Positions 46,501 through 59,007 of a stretch of 64,000 bases of DNA are shown here, piece by piece; the first letter of the stretch is position 1; each line of letters opens with the position of its first letter. A model generated the notes under the pieces. That model did no database searches and was not told the origin of the DNA. It saw only the letters and a program-made list of their open reading frames with translations. The stretch is from Poteriospumella lacustris (lineage: Eukaryota > Sar > Chrysophyceae > Chromulinales > Dinobryaceae), in contig SMOI01000113.1 in the NCBI GenBank assembly GCA_008000375.1, forward strand, positions 1 through 64,000, given 5' to 3'. Made by a program: the position numbers and the translations under genes.

Positions 46501-49500
46501 TTCCTCGCCACCTTCCTCGTCACGCTCGTAGATGCTCATGCCCATGCGGTTCTCGATCATCGTACGGAAGGCGCGAATGATCCACGTGGAGGTCGCCGTC
46601 ACGCGGGCGTCCATCCGCTTCTGGTTGTTCACCATTTTGATGTTCTCGCGGATGTGGAACACGATTTTCTTGATCAATGTTTCATAGCGTACGTCAGCGA
46701 CCACGGGGTCTGCGATGTACGGCAAACTCTCGAGAATGCGAATGAACGCCACGTTCTCGTTGTCGGCCTTGTACTGGATATCGGCGTCCTCTTTCAGAGC
46801 GTTTTGGAATTGTTTGAATTTCGACAACAAATCCTTTTCGGGGTCTTCTGCCAACCCAAAATCAGGTTCTTCTTCTTCTCCTTCTCCGCCGGTTCCGTTG
46901 CCGGGATTGGCCGAGGAGGATTTCTCCTTGATCCCCAATTGACTCGGCGGCTTGATGAACGTCACAATCGAATTCTCCCCACTCACACGGGTATTCAACG
47001 TTTGCAAGACCTTGTACATCATCTTCTTCGTACTGTCCGCGAATTTGGGTGTGTCGTAGTCGTAAATCTCCTTGATTTTCGTGAAGAAGAAGATGACCAA
47101 CTCATCGACATGGGTCAGGGAGAAATTCACTTTGCCGCCTTTCGACGGTGACGTTGCCGGCGTCGGTACGACCGCACCCGACGTGGTACTCGAGGAGGAT
47201 GACCCATGATTATCTCCTCCTCCACCACCACTGGCACCACCACGATCATCCGGTTGGAACTGTGCCACTTGATAGTACGACTCAAAGAAGCCTCCAATGA
47301 TTTGCATGCACACGACGATGTACTGCAGCTTTTGCTTCGAGACACCCGGTGCATCCCAGCCCAGCTTCGTGACTTTCTCCACTTGTTCAAAGGCTTGCGT
47401 CAAGACCGAACGGTACGATTCCAACAGCTTCCACACCTCGGGGGACTGCTCCAAACCGGGAATCTTCAAATCCACCTCAATCACCGAGTTGAAGAAGAAT
47501 TTGCTCAAACGAATCTTGCAAATCGTGATCGTTCCGGGGTCCAAGACCGATTGCAGCAAATGCTCATAACTGTACACCGATTGGACTTTGGCTTCGATCG
47601 TCGTCATGTTCTTCGAGCCCACCGTACAGCCACTGAGCACTTCCAAAAACATCAAATGATACGACAACAACGGGGGCAATTCTTCCATCGACACGTCGTG
47701 GCCCACCTCCAAATAGGGTTTCATCAATGCACGTTTTTCGGCGTATTCTGGGTGATCAATGGGCACGAAATAACAGGACACCTTTTGCAAGGGGCCCGGA
47801 GACGTCAAGGTCTTGCAAATTTCCAACTGATTTTCGTAGATGTTCTTGTCCCCCACGTGCGTAATGGCCGTCAACAACGTCAAATAGTGGTGGGATTTGC
47901 CATTGGTAATGATCATGTTCACCAAGTCATTCAAATGCGAATGCGGAACTTGTCGCATGAGAAATTCGTTTCCCGAAAAGATCGCCCGAATGACCCGGTG
48001 ACTGTTGATTTCTTTGTCCAAGGTTTCCAAGAAGAACTCCAAGTCGGAATACCCCATGTCTTGGTTCTTTTTGTTGCCCAGAAAGAACCAATACAACAAC
48101 TCATTGCACAAACGACACAATTTTTTGGTGTTTTCACCGGCCTCGGAGATATTTCCCTCGTCATCTTCTTCCACTGAATCCAACAAGCCCAATACCTTCT
48201 GTGCGATCAAGAAACAGTTCAAATTGCGGTACAGATCTTGAATGGCGGGGTCCGGACGATAATCATCGTCGCCATTCTCGTCGTCGACATCAATTTCCGC
48301 CTGTCGAATGCGGCAAATGTCGATCAATTCCTTGAGAATATCAATCGTTTGGTTGTTAATCGCACGATCCGCTTCCGTTTCCAGCTCTCCCCACAACTCT
48401 TGGGTCTCGGCGTTTTGTTCCAATTGCTTCAACATCGCATCGACAATGCGAAACTGTCGTTCACGTCCCGGGGACGCCAACAGCTGCAAATCGTAGAGGT
48501 TGTGCAGCAGCGTCAGCCGTTTCGAATGATGCGCCATCAACAGTTCCAAGGCGCTTTGCACCAAATCGTTGTGTTCAAACATCAACGTATCGATCATCAC
48601 GTCGTCAAAATTGGCGACATCCATCGTCAAGGCCTTGGCGTCTTCAATGACTTGTTCAAACAGTTGCGAGGGGGTCCGTCGATCCACACCAGAGACCCAC
48701 AAGAAGAAATACCGCATCAACAAAGAAATGTTGCGGTCTTCGACCACTTTCTGGGCAAACGCCAAGATATCCACCATTTCGACCATCGTCTCCAATTCAT
48801 ACGTCGGAGCTTTGGCATATCGTGTCGGGACTGTGTACTTCTTCACCGCCCCTAAGGACGTGGAAGCGGGCGTCGCTCCACCGTCACCTTCGCCGGCACC
48901 GTCGCCAGTTTCACCGCCAGCATCATGGCCCGCGGTCGTTGTACGGAACGGCGAGGCTATCGTTTGTAGAATCGTGGACATGGTGCCGCCACCATTTTTA
49001 CTGGGGGACGAAGCGCCGAAGGTTTCTCGCCCGGTTTCCACATCCCCCGCGACATTTCCACCACCGCCGCCACTCAGAGTACCCGTCGCACCTCCACCTC
49101 CACCGCCACCTCCGCCCGTACTCTTCAACGTATCTTGGGTCACCGTACCGTGGCGTAAATCCTCCATCGATGGACTGGGGGTGATCGATGAGGGTGCATT
49201 CTTGGCGCTGAGCCGTTGAACAATGGATTCATTGGCGATGTTGCGTCGATCCAAGGCCGTGATCAGGGGCTCGATCACATCGTTCATGCGCTCGTTGGTG
49301 CCGTAGAAATTGAATTCAACCAACGTACGCAGCATCCGCAACATATGGCGCGATAAATCATCCCAGGGAATACCCGCCATCGCTTGTACATGTTCGGAGA
49401 TCAACTGTTGCAGCAATCCAAACGTATAATACCGTCCCGCTTCCACACAGGGTAACTTGGGTTCCGTGCTCTTCTCAATATCTGACCACGCCCGTGTGAG

Positions 49501-52387
49501 GACAGGAATCTTCGTCGCCGCTTGTGGATCACGATCGATATGCAAACACATCAACAACCGTACCGCGGCCGATTTGATGTCGTGACTCAAATCCAACTTC
49601 AACAGCGTAATGAGCACTTCGTACGGAAACATCGGGTCGAGAATATGCATCGAAATGTAATTGCGGTCCATACACATTTCGGCGCCAAGAAAAATCTCCG
49701 CGATGAAATAATTCGCGACGGCTCGTTTTTGCTCCAACGAGTTCTTTTTGCCCTTGTTTTTCTTCGCCATCGCCGCGGCGCCGCCACCACCACCCGACGC
49801 GGCATCGAAAAACAACTGCAATTCACTTTTCAAGCCGAAAAGTTCCTCAATACCGACCGACAACTTGCCAAACAATCCCAGAGGACTAAAATCAATGGAA
49901 TTGGTGGTCCAGGCCAGCGACAGCTTCGGCAATCCTCGAGTGATCAAGAAATCAGCACGGATGGGAGATCCTGGTACATTGGCCGCGGGAATATACAAGT
50001 TCGAATGTGTCCACGCGACCTTCGTCGGACGGTTCTGATCGGCGTGCAAATTGATGATGATGTCATTCGTATCTTCAAACAACATATCCGCCACTTTGCC
50101 TTGGTTGCCGTCCACACCATTGCCCTCGCAGGAACAACACGATTGCAACAACTGCAAATACATCGCATTCATTTTCGACGAACGCAATTTGTCGACGAAA
50201 ATCTTGATTTCGCGTTTGCTGATCTTCGTTTCTTGCAATTCCCAATTTTTGCTCAACATTTCTGTCACACATTTGCCCGCCATCGGCTGCGAACTTAAAT
50301 GGGCCAGCAAGGCCGGCATGAAGTCCGCCACATAAATTTGATTCTCGGAATGATCCAAAATGGCATAATACAGGAGATCAAAGCATTCGCTGAGAATGAT
50401 ACGCCCCATTTCCAACGCCGCCACTTCATTTTCGTTGATCGGCGCATGCCGTTTGGGTAAATTCTTGATTTCATCGGCACGTTCCGTGATGGGGATCAGC
50501 TTATTGATGAGACGCAAGATGACTTCAATGGTGCCTTGTTCACGAAGCAGACTTTGTCGTCGGATTTTCAATTTAGAATTGCCCTTGTCAATGCCCAACA
50601 GCACATTTTCTGCGGAAATGGGGAAACCCTGCGAGAAAAGAATGACTTTCTTCACCATCGCTCGGAAAAACGTCATATCTCCTCGATTAGCTGTTGGCCA
50701 GATGGTGTTCACAGCAGCTGTCCTGGGCAACGTGCTCATGATCAAATATTTGTGTAAATACGAGCGAATGGACATTCCGACATAGGCGTCCAACGGTTCC
50801 TTCACTTCCAATTCTTTGTTGTCATCGCCAATGATCGAATCAGATTCTCGGATTTCGATGAAACGATTGATGAACAAATTGACAGCCATGGTCTTGTCTT
50901 CGGTCGGTCGAATGACGTAATTGCCGTTCTCCAACGGACCACGTTCCAACCACAATCCATTCATTCCAATCTGCAACGCTTTGGCATTTTGCAAATGCTT
51001 TCCAGGGTTATTCGCTTCGACCAATTGAAACGCCGTCGCTGGATCACTGGCGTCAAACGTGGTGGTATAAATGAATCGTTCTTCCAATTCACCATCGTCT
51101 TCTTTCCGTGCACGAATCAACTCCATTTTGAGATATTTGCTCGTGTTCATGTGTTTGAAGCGCAGTTTGTCCGTCTTCAATTTCACGGGACCACCACTCA
51201 AACCTACCGTGGTTTCGATGAACCACAAGAAATCAGAGCTAATGATAGTATCACTGGCTTTTAAAATGGCATCACCATGATCATGAAACCCGGGATGTCG
51301 TATCGGTGCATCTTCCTCGTCGTCGTTTTCGTCAAAGTACTCAACGTCTTCACCACCCGAATGAGACGAAGACTCCAATGAAATGGTGTCACCCACCAGA
51401 GAATCCAAAGTCGTTGGTGCCAATGTTAAGTTGCAACGCGTCTCCGGATCACTGATATAGACCAGTTCGTAGGATAAGAGTAACTTCTCGTCGATGGAAT
51501 CGACGCTGCTTCGGAAAATGTTCAATTTCCACGAAGACGCCTCCAACGAACAGTTGACTTCGATATCTTGACCGGGGAGTGGCGGACGATCTGATCGATG
51601 AATGTATTCATTGGATCGCTCGGCAACTTTGAGTAAGACTTCGGCGGCATTTAAGACACGGTCACCTTCACGATCGATTTTGTAGCGAGGACACACTTGA
51701 ATCCACGAATACGAATTTCCCGCAGAATCTAAGACAATGCGAATATTTTCGCGTTCGTCCTTGGCCAGCTGATCAGGCATGATTTTCACATATTTTCCAG
51801 ACTTCACGTGAAACAACTGTCACAAGCGACATCATTAGTTTGCAAAAACAGAGAAGGGGAATGAATGCGCAAGATAACAACGAACCTGGACAATGTCGCC
51901 GAAGTTAACCAATCGACCCATGCCTTTCTTCAAATATGCATCGTTGAGTCGACTCTCATTGTCAGCTCCTCTCTGTTAACGACCAACGAATATCAGTGTC
52001 ATCAGGCCTATCATCGAACGTCCACGATCAGAACTTACCTTCAGGGCTTGGTAATACTTCGCGATGTTCGCATCGGTAATATTGCGAACATCAATTTTAT
52101 CCTTTTTCAAAAACTCTTCCAACTCTTTCGCAGCTGAATACTGTCGCTGGAGGTGTACGCAAAAGAGGGAGTCATCGAAGACTTTGGGGGTATCGACAAC
52201 TCCCAAGTCTTGCAACAGAATTCCCTCTGCGCAAAGGGTTCCACCATATTTGGCGGCCTTGAACGTGACAAAGTCACCTATCCGAAGAACATCTACAGCA
52301 AAGTCAATGATTGATTATGGTAATCCTGCATGGAATTTCTACATCGACAACGTTTTGGAACATACTGGTGCTTGCGTTCTTTTCCAT
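43552..52387 (-). CDS. ITPR: Inositol 1,4,5-trisphosphate receptor-type calcium release channel
   Basis: Five exons (52366-52387, 52039-52292, 51886-51954, 44845-51816, 43552-44739) give 2834 residues. Exon 4 alone encodes 2324. N-terminally IGDFVTFKA and LVNFGDIVQLFHVKSGKYV match the IP3R suppressor/beta-trefoil and MIR start. A very large helical (RIH-like) middle follows. Six hydrophobic segments lie at about 2284-2510. The selectivity filter GLRSGGGAGD is at about 2472, followed by the pore-lining helix and a Cys2/His2 zinc element (CFIC...HVKYDHNMW). That arrangement is shared by IP3R and ryanodine receptors; the length and filter favour IP3R. It would release calcium from the ER. A Gly-run insert lies around 49080-49130. 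Exon 1 is only 22 bp and inferred from splice phase. Whether the IP3 pocket is intact was not checked residue by residue. Confidence 0.93.
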
Positions 52388-52863
52388 CGTTTATCAGCAG
52401 CGCAACTCACGATAGCTCGCCTCAATCAAGGCCAATAGATAGAGATATGTGAAAGTTGACTCTCACGACATCAAACGGAGGTGATACATTGATAAGTCAT
52501 GCTAAATCAGGCCAAGCAAGCCAGCAAGCCCACATCTCTTCTTTCATCGACGACAACGCAAGTGACCACATTTATGAAACGACCGCCCGTTTCGCTCAGT
52601 CGCCGATGACCGTTTCGTCGTCTCTGCTGCTGATCGACAACCGCGTTGAAAAAAATCAGATCGACGGTGGTATTGTATGTATTGACAGTCGCATTGTTTT
52701 AGCGTGGAAAAAAGAACTGTATCAGTGGACCGCTGTATTATTGGGAGGGAAAGCTGTTCAGTGACCCCTTTCGAATCCCTGGATAAGCACAAATTCTTAC
52801 CAAGACGATCGATCAGATTCACGGAAAACCTTCTCATCTCTATTATTGATTCAGTTCAGTAAC
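52388..52863. promoter_or_regulatory. Divergent promoter region between IP3 receptor and the dynein-stalk-like protein gene
   Basis: 476 bp lie between opposite start codons. The open frames inside are short and unrecognised. Confidence 0.4.
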
Positions 52864-55800
52864 ATGAGCGATTTAGCTTCTCAATCATCTCGCACAGTAA
52901 AGCTGAAGAGGCTTGAAAAGGCATGGAACAATAGTATGAGCTTGGATCACGAGTCTCGGCGGCTGACGCAAATGACTCAGGATATCAAGCACTTCATCGT
53001 GCGATCAATGTCCGACCCTCAAGAAAATCGTCGATTTGCGGAAAATTTTCAACGTGAACGATTAGCAACTTCCTCTGACACGTTTTCAACCATCGCCGGT
53101 ACATTTGGTTTCAAACATCACGAAGGAACCGACCACAATATGGAATTGCGCGTGATCAAGGTGATCATGATTCGTGAGGGTATTCTGATGTCCTTGAAAT
53201 ACGCTGCTGATCTTGCTGAAGGACAAGGTAACCTTCAAGGAAACAATCTCTTGGAGCTAATGTCACAGCTCCGAGAATCAACCTTGAACTACTTGGAGTA
53301 TCTCTGCCTGTGGCGTCAATCGGCTCAGTCGGAAAATGGCGAAATGCAACCCCGAGCATTCATGTGGGAAAATCAAAACTACACCATGAAATTAATTGGT
53401 GACTTGGATTTCCTTGGAGAAAACGCGGCTGTTGTAGAAAGCTTGAATCTGTCACAAGAACAGTTGCGGTCTAATCCGTTGATGTTGAGCAACAATTTGG
53501 AAGACTTCAACACATGGATGCCACCGGAAGAACGTGCTGCTGCGGATGTCAATGGCAATACTGGAAGCGCGGAATTTCAAACCCGTCTTCGTTTACGTTA
53601 TGCGGAACGTATCTTATTGCAGGAAATGGAATTGTACAACTTCGAAGGTTCGCAGATCTTCATGACGCAAGACGGTGAGGCCGAAGCAAAGCAATTACCG
53701 TCACAACAGCAACAGCAGGATCAAATGATGATTATGGGACAAGTGAATCCACAATCACAAGCAATTATGGTTGGATCCAATGTGCTCGAGAATGAATACG
53801 ATTACGATCCGTATATGCAGGCTGACGACAACCCAGAATTTGCAGGTAATGTCCTTTTCACGCCGTGTGTGTGCTGTGCATTCACAGTGAACATCCTCTC
53901 ACCATTTTTCAACCCACACGAACAGCTATGATGCGTCAAAATCAAGCGCAAGATCCGGAAGCGTTTCCTGGCTCCTATTTCTCTCCGGAGCGACGTGTGA
54001 AGACGACGGAAGGTTCCAATCGCACTTCCAATTTCTCCCAGCCACAGTCCAGAGCGTCTACCATTTCGAACGGATTCATCTCTGCACCTAGCACTTCTCA
54101 TGGAGGTCGTGCTCATTCGAAAGGAAGTGCTGGCTTCCCACCGTTATCTTCTGGTGGCGGTGGCGGTGGTGGAATGGTGCCGATGGAGTACGGACATGAC
54201 TACTTCACAGGTCATTGGGGTGACGGTGCTTCGTCGGATGCCTTCCCATACTTCTCGGAACCATCGTTTCCAACTGATCAACCGAGTCAACCCTCAGGAC
54301 AGCAAAATGCGTCCTCCGGCATTGGTTTAGATGACGATGAAGATGGTGAAGAGGAAGTCTTGTACACGGAAAACAACAACCAAGCACAATCCTTTGAATC
54401 GTACACGCCGATGAACGATGCGTTTCCCTTCCGCCAACAACCACCATCGGGTGGTTATGAAGACGGTGACGATCAAAGTTTGGATCAAAACAGTGTACGG
54501 TCCATTGAAAGTGTTTCGGAGGTGGATATGCGTGTGTTGTCGGGTCTGTTCGTACCGCCCAAGGTAGTGAATCTTGCTGGTGCGGTAGCCGTCATTTTGA
54601 TGTCCAAAGGCAATGAAATCCCCATGGATGCATCGTGGCCAGCATTTTTACGGATGATGAAGCGTCCAGGTTTCATGGAAAACATGAACAGTTTGAATCT
54701 CTCGCGGGTGGTGCGTTTCAAGTTGTTGGCGGTACAACCCATGTTGGATCAAATCTTCTACGATGAACGAGCGAACCATGAAGAATATTCACGGAAACAA
54801 ATGTCCTTTCAAGAATTAATTGCTGTGACGAAGTTGATGAATTGGGTGCGTCAATTTTCGGAGACGGAAATGAAAAACGAACGTTTGGGCGGCGGTGACA
54901 AGGCAGTGAAGAAACACGCGAAAAAGAAGAAGCCGTATTTGTCTCCGTTCAAAGTTCCTCCTGGTGCATTGGCGCCAATCAATGATGCTACTACCACTAC
55001 GACTGGTAGTAAACACACGAATAGCCAAGCCAGTGGCGGCAGCTTACACAGCAATAGTTTACGCAAACGCAGTGTGTCCCCCTTGCGATTGACCAATGGC
55101 GAACAAAACGTGAAGGCCAAAGAGAAGCTGAAAGCCAGTCGTGTGAAAGAAAAGACGGTGCTCGTGCATTTGGCCCGCAAGCAGATGGAAGACAAAGAAA
55201 AGAAAGAGAAAGACGCGACACTGAAGAAGTCCAACAAGGGCGACGTCTCTGACCGCAGCAGTAGCAAAGGCAAGAAACAGGCGATTCCGAAGGTCCAACT
55301 GGATATTGTCCCATTCCATCAAGAGACGCTGGACAATATCTACATCCACCCGGTACTGGTGGTACTCTTGACGTCGCCAGATGCATTGGATATTGCTCCA
55401 CCGCCTTCGGACAACAACAGCGCCGCCGACGACGGAGATGACACATACAGCGACGACTACCAAGACGACGACGATTTCGATGGGGACCACCGAGGTTCCA
55501 CGGGCAACACCGACCGTGGAAGTCGTCGCAGTCGTCGAAGTCGTCGAGAAGGGCAGCAAAAGAACGAAGAAGATGGTGGAAACAGCATCAGTAGCATCCG
55601 CAGTGTGAAATATGTGGTTCCCGCCATCCCCAAGACCGCTGTGGAGCAAACACGGTTGGTCATCAAGGTGTATGATTCGACGGATTCGAAAGAAGCCATG
55701 ACGTACATCAACATGCGGGAGTATCAATTGTTTTTACAAGATTTGCCGCAGAAATTGACCGCGCCGGAGGAAGAGGTGAACATGTTTTTCCAGCCGTTTG

Positions 55801-57407
55801 ATTTGCGTTGGTGGGCCGAGCACATTGCGCAAATGATTGCGGTCAATGTTTCCGGCGGGGCGGGAAATAAGTTGTTGAAGGTGTCGGTGTCGAAGCAGAA
55901 GATCGAAGAGTACGTTCGTATGCAAATTGTGAATTTGCATCGGGCGCCGGTGGGTCCCGGTGGACGACGACAGACGTTTTCGACCCCTCGTCGTGCCAGT
56001 GTCACGCCTGGTTCCGCTGGTACCGATCGTCGTGCCAGCGTTGGTCCTGGATCAGCGACGGGCGCTCGTCGACCAAGTGTGACACCAAATGCAGCCAATA
56101 CGTCCGGAACAGCCAGTGCGCCGGTGTCGTCGGTGGCTGCGAAAGAGAAAGTTCCACCGGTACCTCTCCAGCCATCTACTAGTACCAGTACTGCTGCTGC
56201 TGCTGCGGCATCGGTCAGCGAACCCACTGCGACAAAGACTGCGAGTGTGGCGGCGCCTGTCACTGATTCGACGACGAAGGAAGAGACTTCCTCGACCGCA
56301 GTGAAGCCCATTGAAGATGACCCGGTGTCGGAGAAGGTGGCGTCGACGAAGGCGGCTCCTGTCGAAGTGGCTGTCGTCGCCGATGACGACGTGGAAGATG
56401 AGTACCACGACGACTTTGCGCCAGCAACGGCGCCATCGACAGCAACCGCGACTGCTCCAGCGGTAACGTCCTCGCCATCGGTTCATGCAGAAGAAAGCCT
56501 TGGCTACGGTGATGACTTCGACGAGGCGTCGAAGCCAGCGACAGCTACTGCTAGTCAAGTGATTGCTGCTGCCCCCGTGGCTGAGAAGGAGACTTCTGTC
56601 GATTACTTGGAGGATAGCTTTGAAGTGGATCATCGTGCTTCTTTCGTGCCGGAACCGACCGCCACTGCTCCTGCGACGACCTTCGAAAACGAGGAGGAAT
56701 CACCGGTGGCTGTCGAGGAAGAAGAAGTGGCCCCAGTGGAGTCCCAGGCTCCCTCATCATCGACCCAGCCAGTTGACGACAACGATTCCATCGCAGAAAG
56801 TCTACCTGTTGTGGCCGCGACCAGTCACAGTGTGGTTCCCAGTGTGCGCAACTCCGTCGAGTTCACTACTCCAGCACCCGCCCCGACCGAGGCGACACCG
56901 TTGACGACAACGTCCGTCGAGCAACCACCGGCTGACTTGGTAACAGCCAGCGAGAGTTTGTACGGCAGCGACTTCGAACGCAATGAAGGTAGTAGTACAC
57001 TGCTAGCTCCAGCGTCGCCTTTACGCGAGGCGTCCATGCACGAAGGACTCGTAGAAGATGCTCCCGAGGAAGGATCGTTGATCTTTGAAGTCTCTGCGAA
57101 CACCGTCAACGTTCCCACCGCAACGGAACCTGCCCCAGCGGCAGCGGTACCTTCCGCCGCCGCACCAGTTTCAGGGGACGAGGACGAAGACGATGATGGG
57201 ATCTATGACGACGATCTCTCCGAGGCGGTTCAAGCGCCCATTGATCGTTCCATGTCCATGTCAGCATCGATGCGGATGTCGGCGTCCTTCAATCACGGCT
57301 CCAGCAATCCTCCCAGCAGTTCGAAGCCACCGGCGCCTGCACCTGTGCTCGAGCCTGAAGACGACGACGACAACAGTTTGTACAATATTCCCGATGATGA
57401 TGATTGA
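52864..57407 (+). CDS. Unrecognised large protein with a dynein-stalk-head-like segment and repeated acidic Tyr motifs
   Basis: Two exons (52864-53845, 53926-57407; 80-bp intron, phase 1, restoring an Ala codon) encode 1487 residues. Residues ~1-260 are helical and charged with no family I know. A Ser/Gly/Asp-rich linker follows. Residues ~525-650 start PPKVVNLAGAVAVILMSKG, continue through SWPAF and GFMENMNSL, and end in a helix with NWVRQFSETE. The spacing resembles the dynein microtubule-binding head with its two coiled-coil strands, but there is no AAA+ motor. Basic Ser-rich segments, three RRxSVxPGSA-like repeats (about 1010-1045) and a folded-looking block at ~885-975 follow. The last ~450 residues are disordered and acidic with repeated Tyr-Asp-Asp-Phe-like motifs. 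A cytoskeletal or ciliary role is inference. Confidence 0.75.
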
Positions 57408-58108
57408 ACCACCCGCAGCCATTGTCAATGACGGTGATCTCTATTCGATGATGGCGTTGGCGTATGGCTTCAGCCAAGCTGGTCGTCTGTACTGTATGTG
57501 TGAGGGTTGGTTGGTGCCTTGTTTCTTTGAGTGTTTTCTTTGCTGTTGGTCTCCTGTAAATGCTAAATCGACCACAAGCGCATTCTTCGTATCAATCATT
57601 TGTGACGTTGACACAAGTTGGTGTTTCAAAAATTACCAAATCATACTGTGCAATGAGCACAAAAGAAAAAAAAAGTGTTGTGGGCGGGGGCGGGGTGCGG
57701 AGAAGGTGGAGGTACCAACAACGCAACAACAAAAACTAGCACAAAACAGAACGAACCGAAAGAAACAATTTGATGAGTGAACACACACCATGCTGAGCGC
57801 GAGACAAGACGCAGACGCTCGTGGTAGGCAGAAGGAGGAAGAGGGAGAAGACCGAGAGGAGGAGGAGGAGGTGAGATATATATGGGGGCATATTCCGGTA
57901 TTACGGGAGACGGACGGGGGGTGGTGAGGTTGGGGGCGGGCGCTGGCGACGAGCTTTGCAAGGAAAACTGCGAAGATGAAACCAATTAATGACAAGGTTG
58001 AAGTCCCATCGGGCATCTTGATTAGGACGACGATTCCAGAGGAATGCGTTCGCAGAATCACCACGATGCTGTGAGGGTTGCGTTGAGCCTGCTGCACACC
58101 ACTGCGGT
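57408..58108. other. Convergent intergenic region, no gene seen
   Basis: About 700 bp between the stops of the large protein gene and VTC1. It includes an A-run followed by a G-rich stretch (about 57660-57710) and a purine-rich run (57820-57890). Nothing else was identified. Confidence 0.5.
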
Positions 58109-59007
58109 TTAGGTGGAGTAGTCGTACAGCTTGACCGCGAAATTGATCAAAATGGAGGCCCCAAGCATTGAAGCAAGGAGAATAGGTCCCGTTTTGTCCT
58201 CATCTGCAAATAACAGAGCAAGGTACAATTGTCAACATTCCAATCTACCATCAACAAAAATGGCAGGGCCAGCTTACATGGTCCAGGGTCTTTGCGTCGG
58301 ATCATGGCAGCACGCTTCATGTACATCCACAGCGAATATGCGCAGAAGGAAATTGCTACTGGCATCAACAGAACGCCGTACATTTGAGAGAAGGAGTTGG
58401 CCTCCGCAAAGCTATGAAGAAAAAGTTGTACAGCGTCAGTGTTGCGCTCGTAAGTGACGATGGAACAATCTCTTACGCAATAATCGCAATAGAAATGGAA
58501 GCCAGAGTGATGGACATATGCAGCCATGCCAAGAAAGTACGCTCGTTTGCGAAGAACACCTTAGGTTCAATTTTAACGGGAACCTTGCGAGGCTTCGCTT
58601 GGGGCTGACCATCTATACTTTGATATCCACGTTTTCCTCCGAAAATAGACGAAAACCACGATCCACCTTCTTGCGAGTGACCATTGGCGGCTGAAATGAC
58701 AACTTTGGTAAGCCTCAAGACACAGTGGATGCTGAGGCATTGAACTTACCTGCTGCTGAGGGCCTCGATGCCGTAGAAGGTTGTCTAGACACACTGTTGA
58801 CAATTTCTATCTCATTATCCTGCAGCATCCACGGATTGACCATCAATAATGAGACATTTGGATTCCACTTAATGATCAATAGAGTAGAAATCTTACATCC
58901 TTGGCCATGCTCTTCGTTCGATCTGTTCGATCCACAAAGTAGAAAGGCTTGGGTTCAGAACTCAACGAAGGAGCTTTCAACAACGGCTTTCTCTCTTCCG
59001 TAGACAT
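58109..59007 (-). CDS. VTC1: VTC1-like DUF202 membrane protein (polyphosphate polymerase accessory subunit)
   Basis: Five exons (58897-59007, 58750-58819, 58477-58690, 58278-58411, 58109-58203) encode 207 residues. From about residue 98 it matches VTC1: PVKIEPKVFFANERTFLAWL, three hydrophobic helices and the short end NFAVKLYDYST. In yeast, VTC1 forms the membrane part of the VTC complex that makes polyphosphate from ATP and threads it into the vacuole or acidocalcisomes. The first ~95 residues (Ser/Pro/Lys-rich) are an extension absent from the 129-residue yeast protein. All splices keep phase; two restore interrupted codons within conserved sequence. No VTC4/SPX gene lies nearby. It shares a divergent promoter region with GTF3C5. 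Confidence 0.88.

Noticed and set aside
45751-47151. 466-codon + strand open frame opposite the IP3 receptor
   Set aside because: Antisense shadow of a conserved coding exon without recognisable content.
43552-52387. Ryanodine receptor
   Set aside because: Length of about 2834 residues is little more than half that of a RyR, and no SPRY or RyR repeats are visible.
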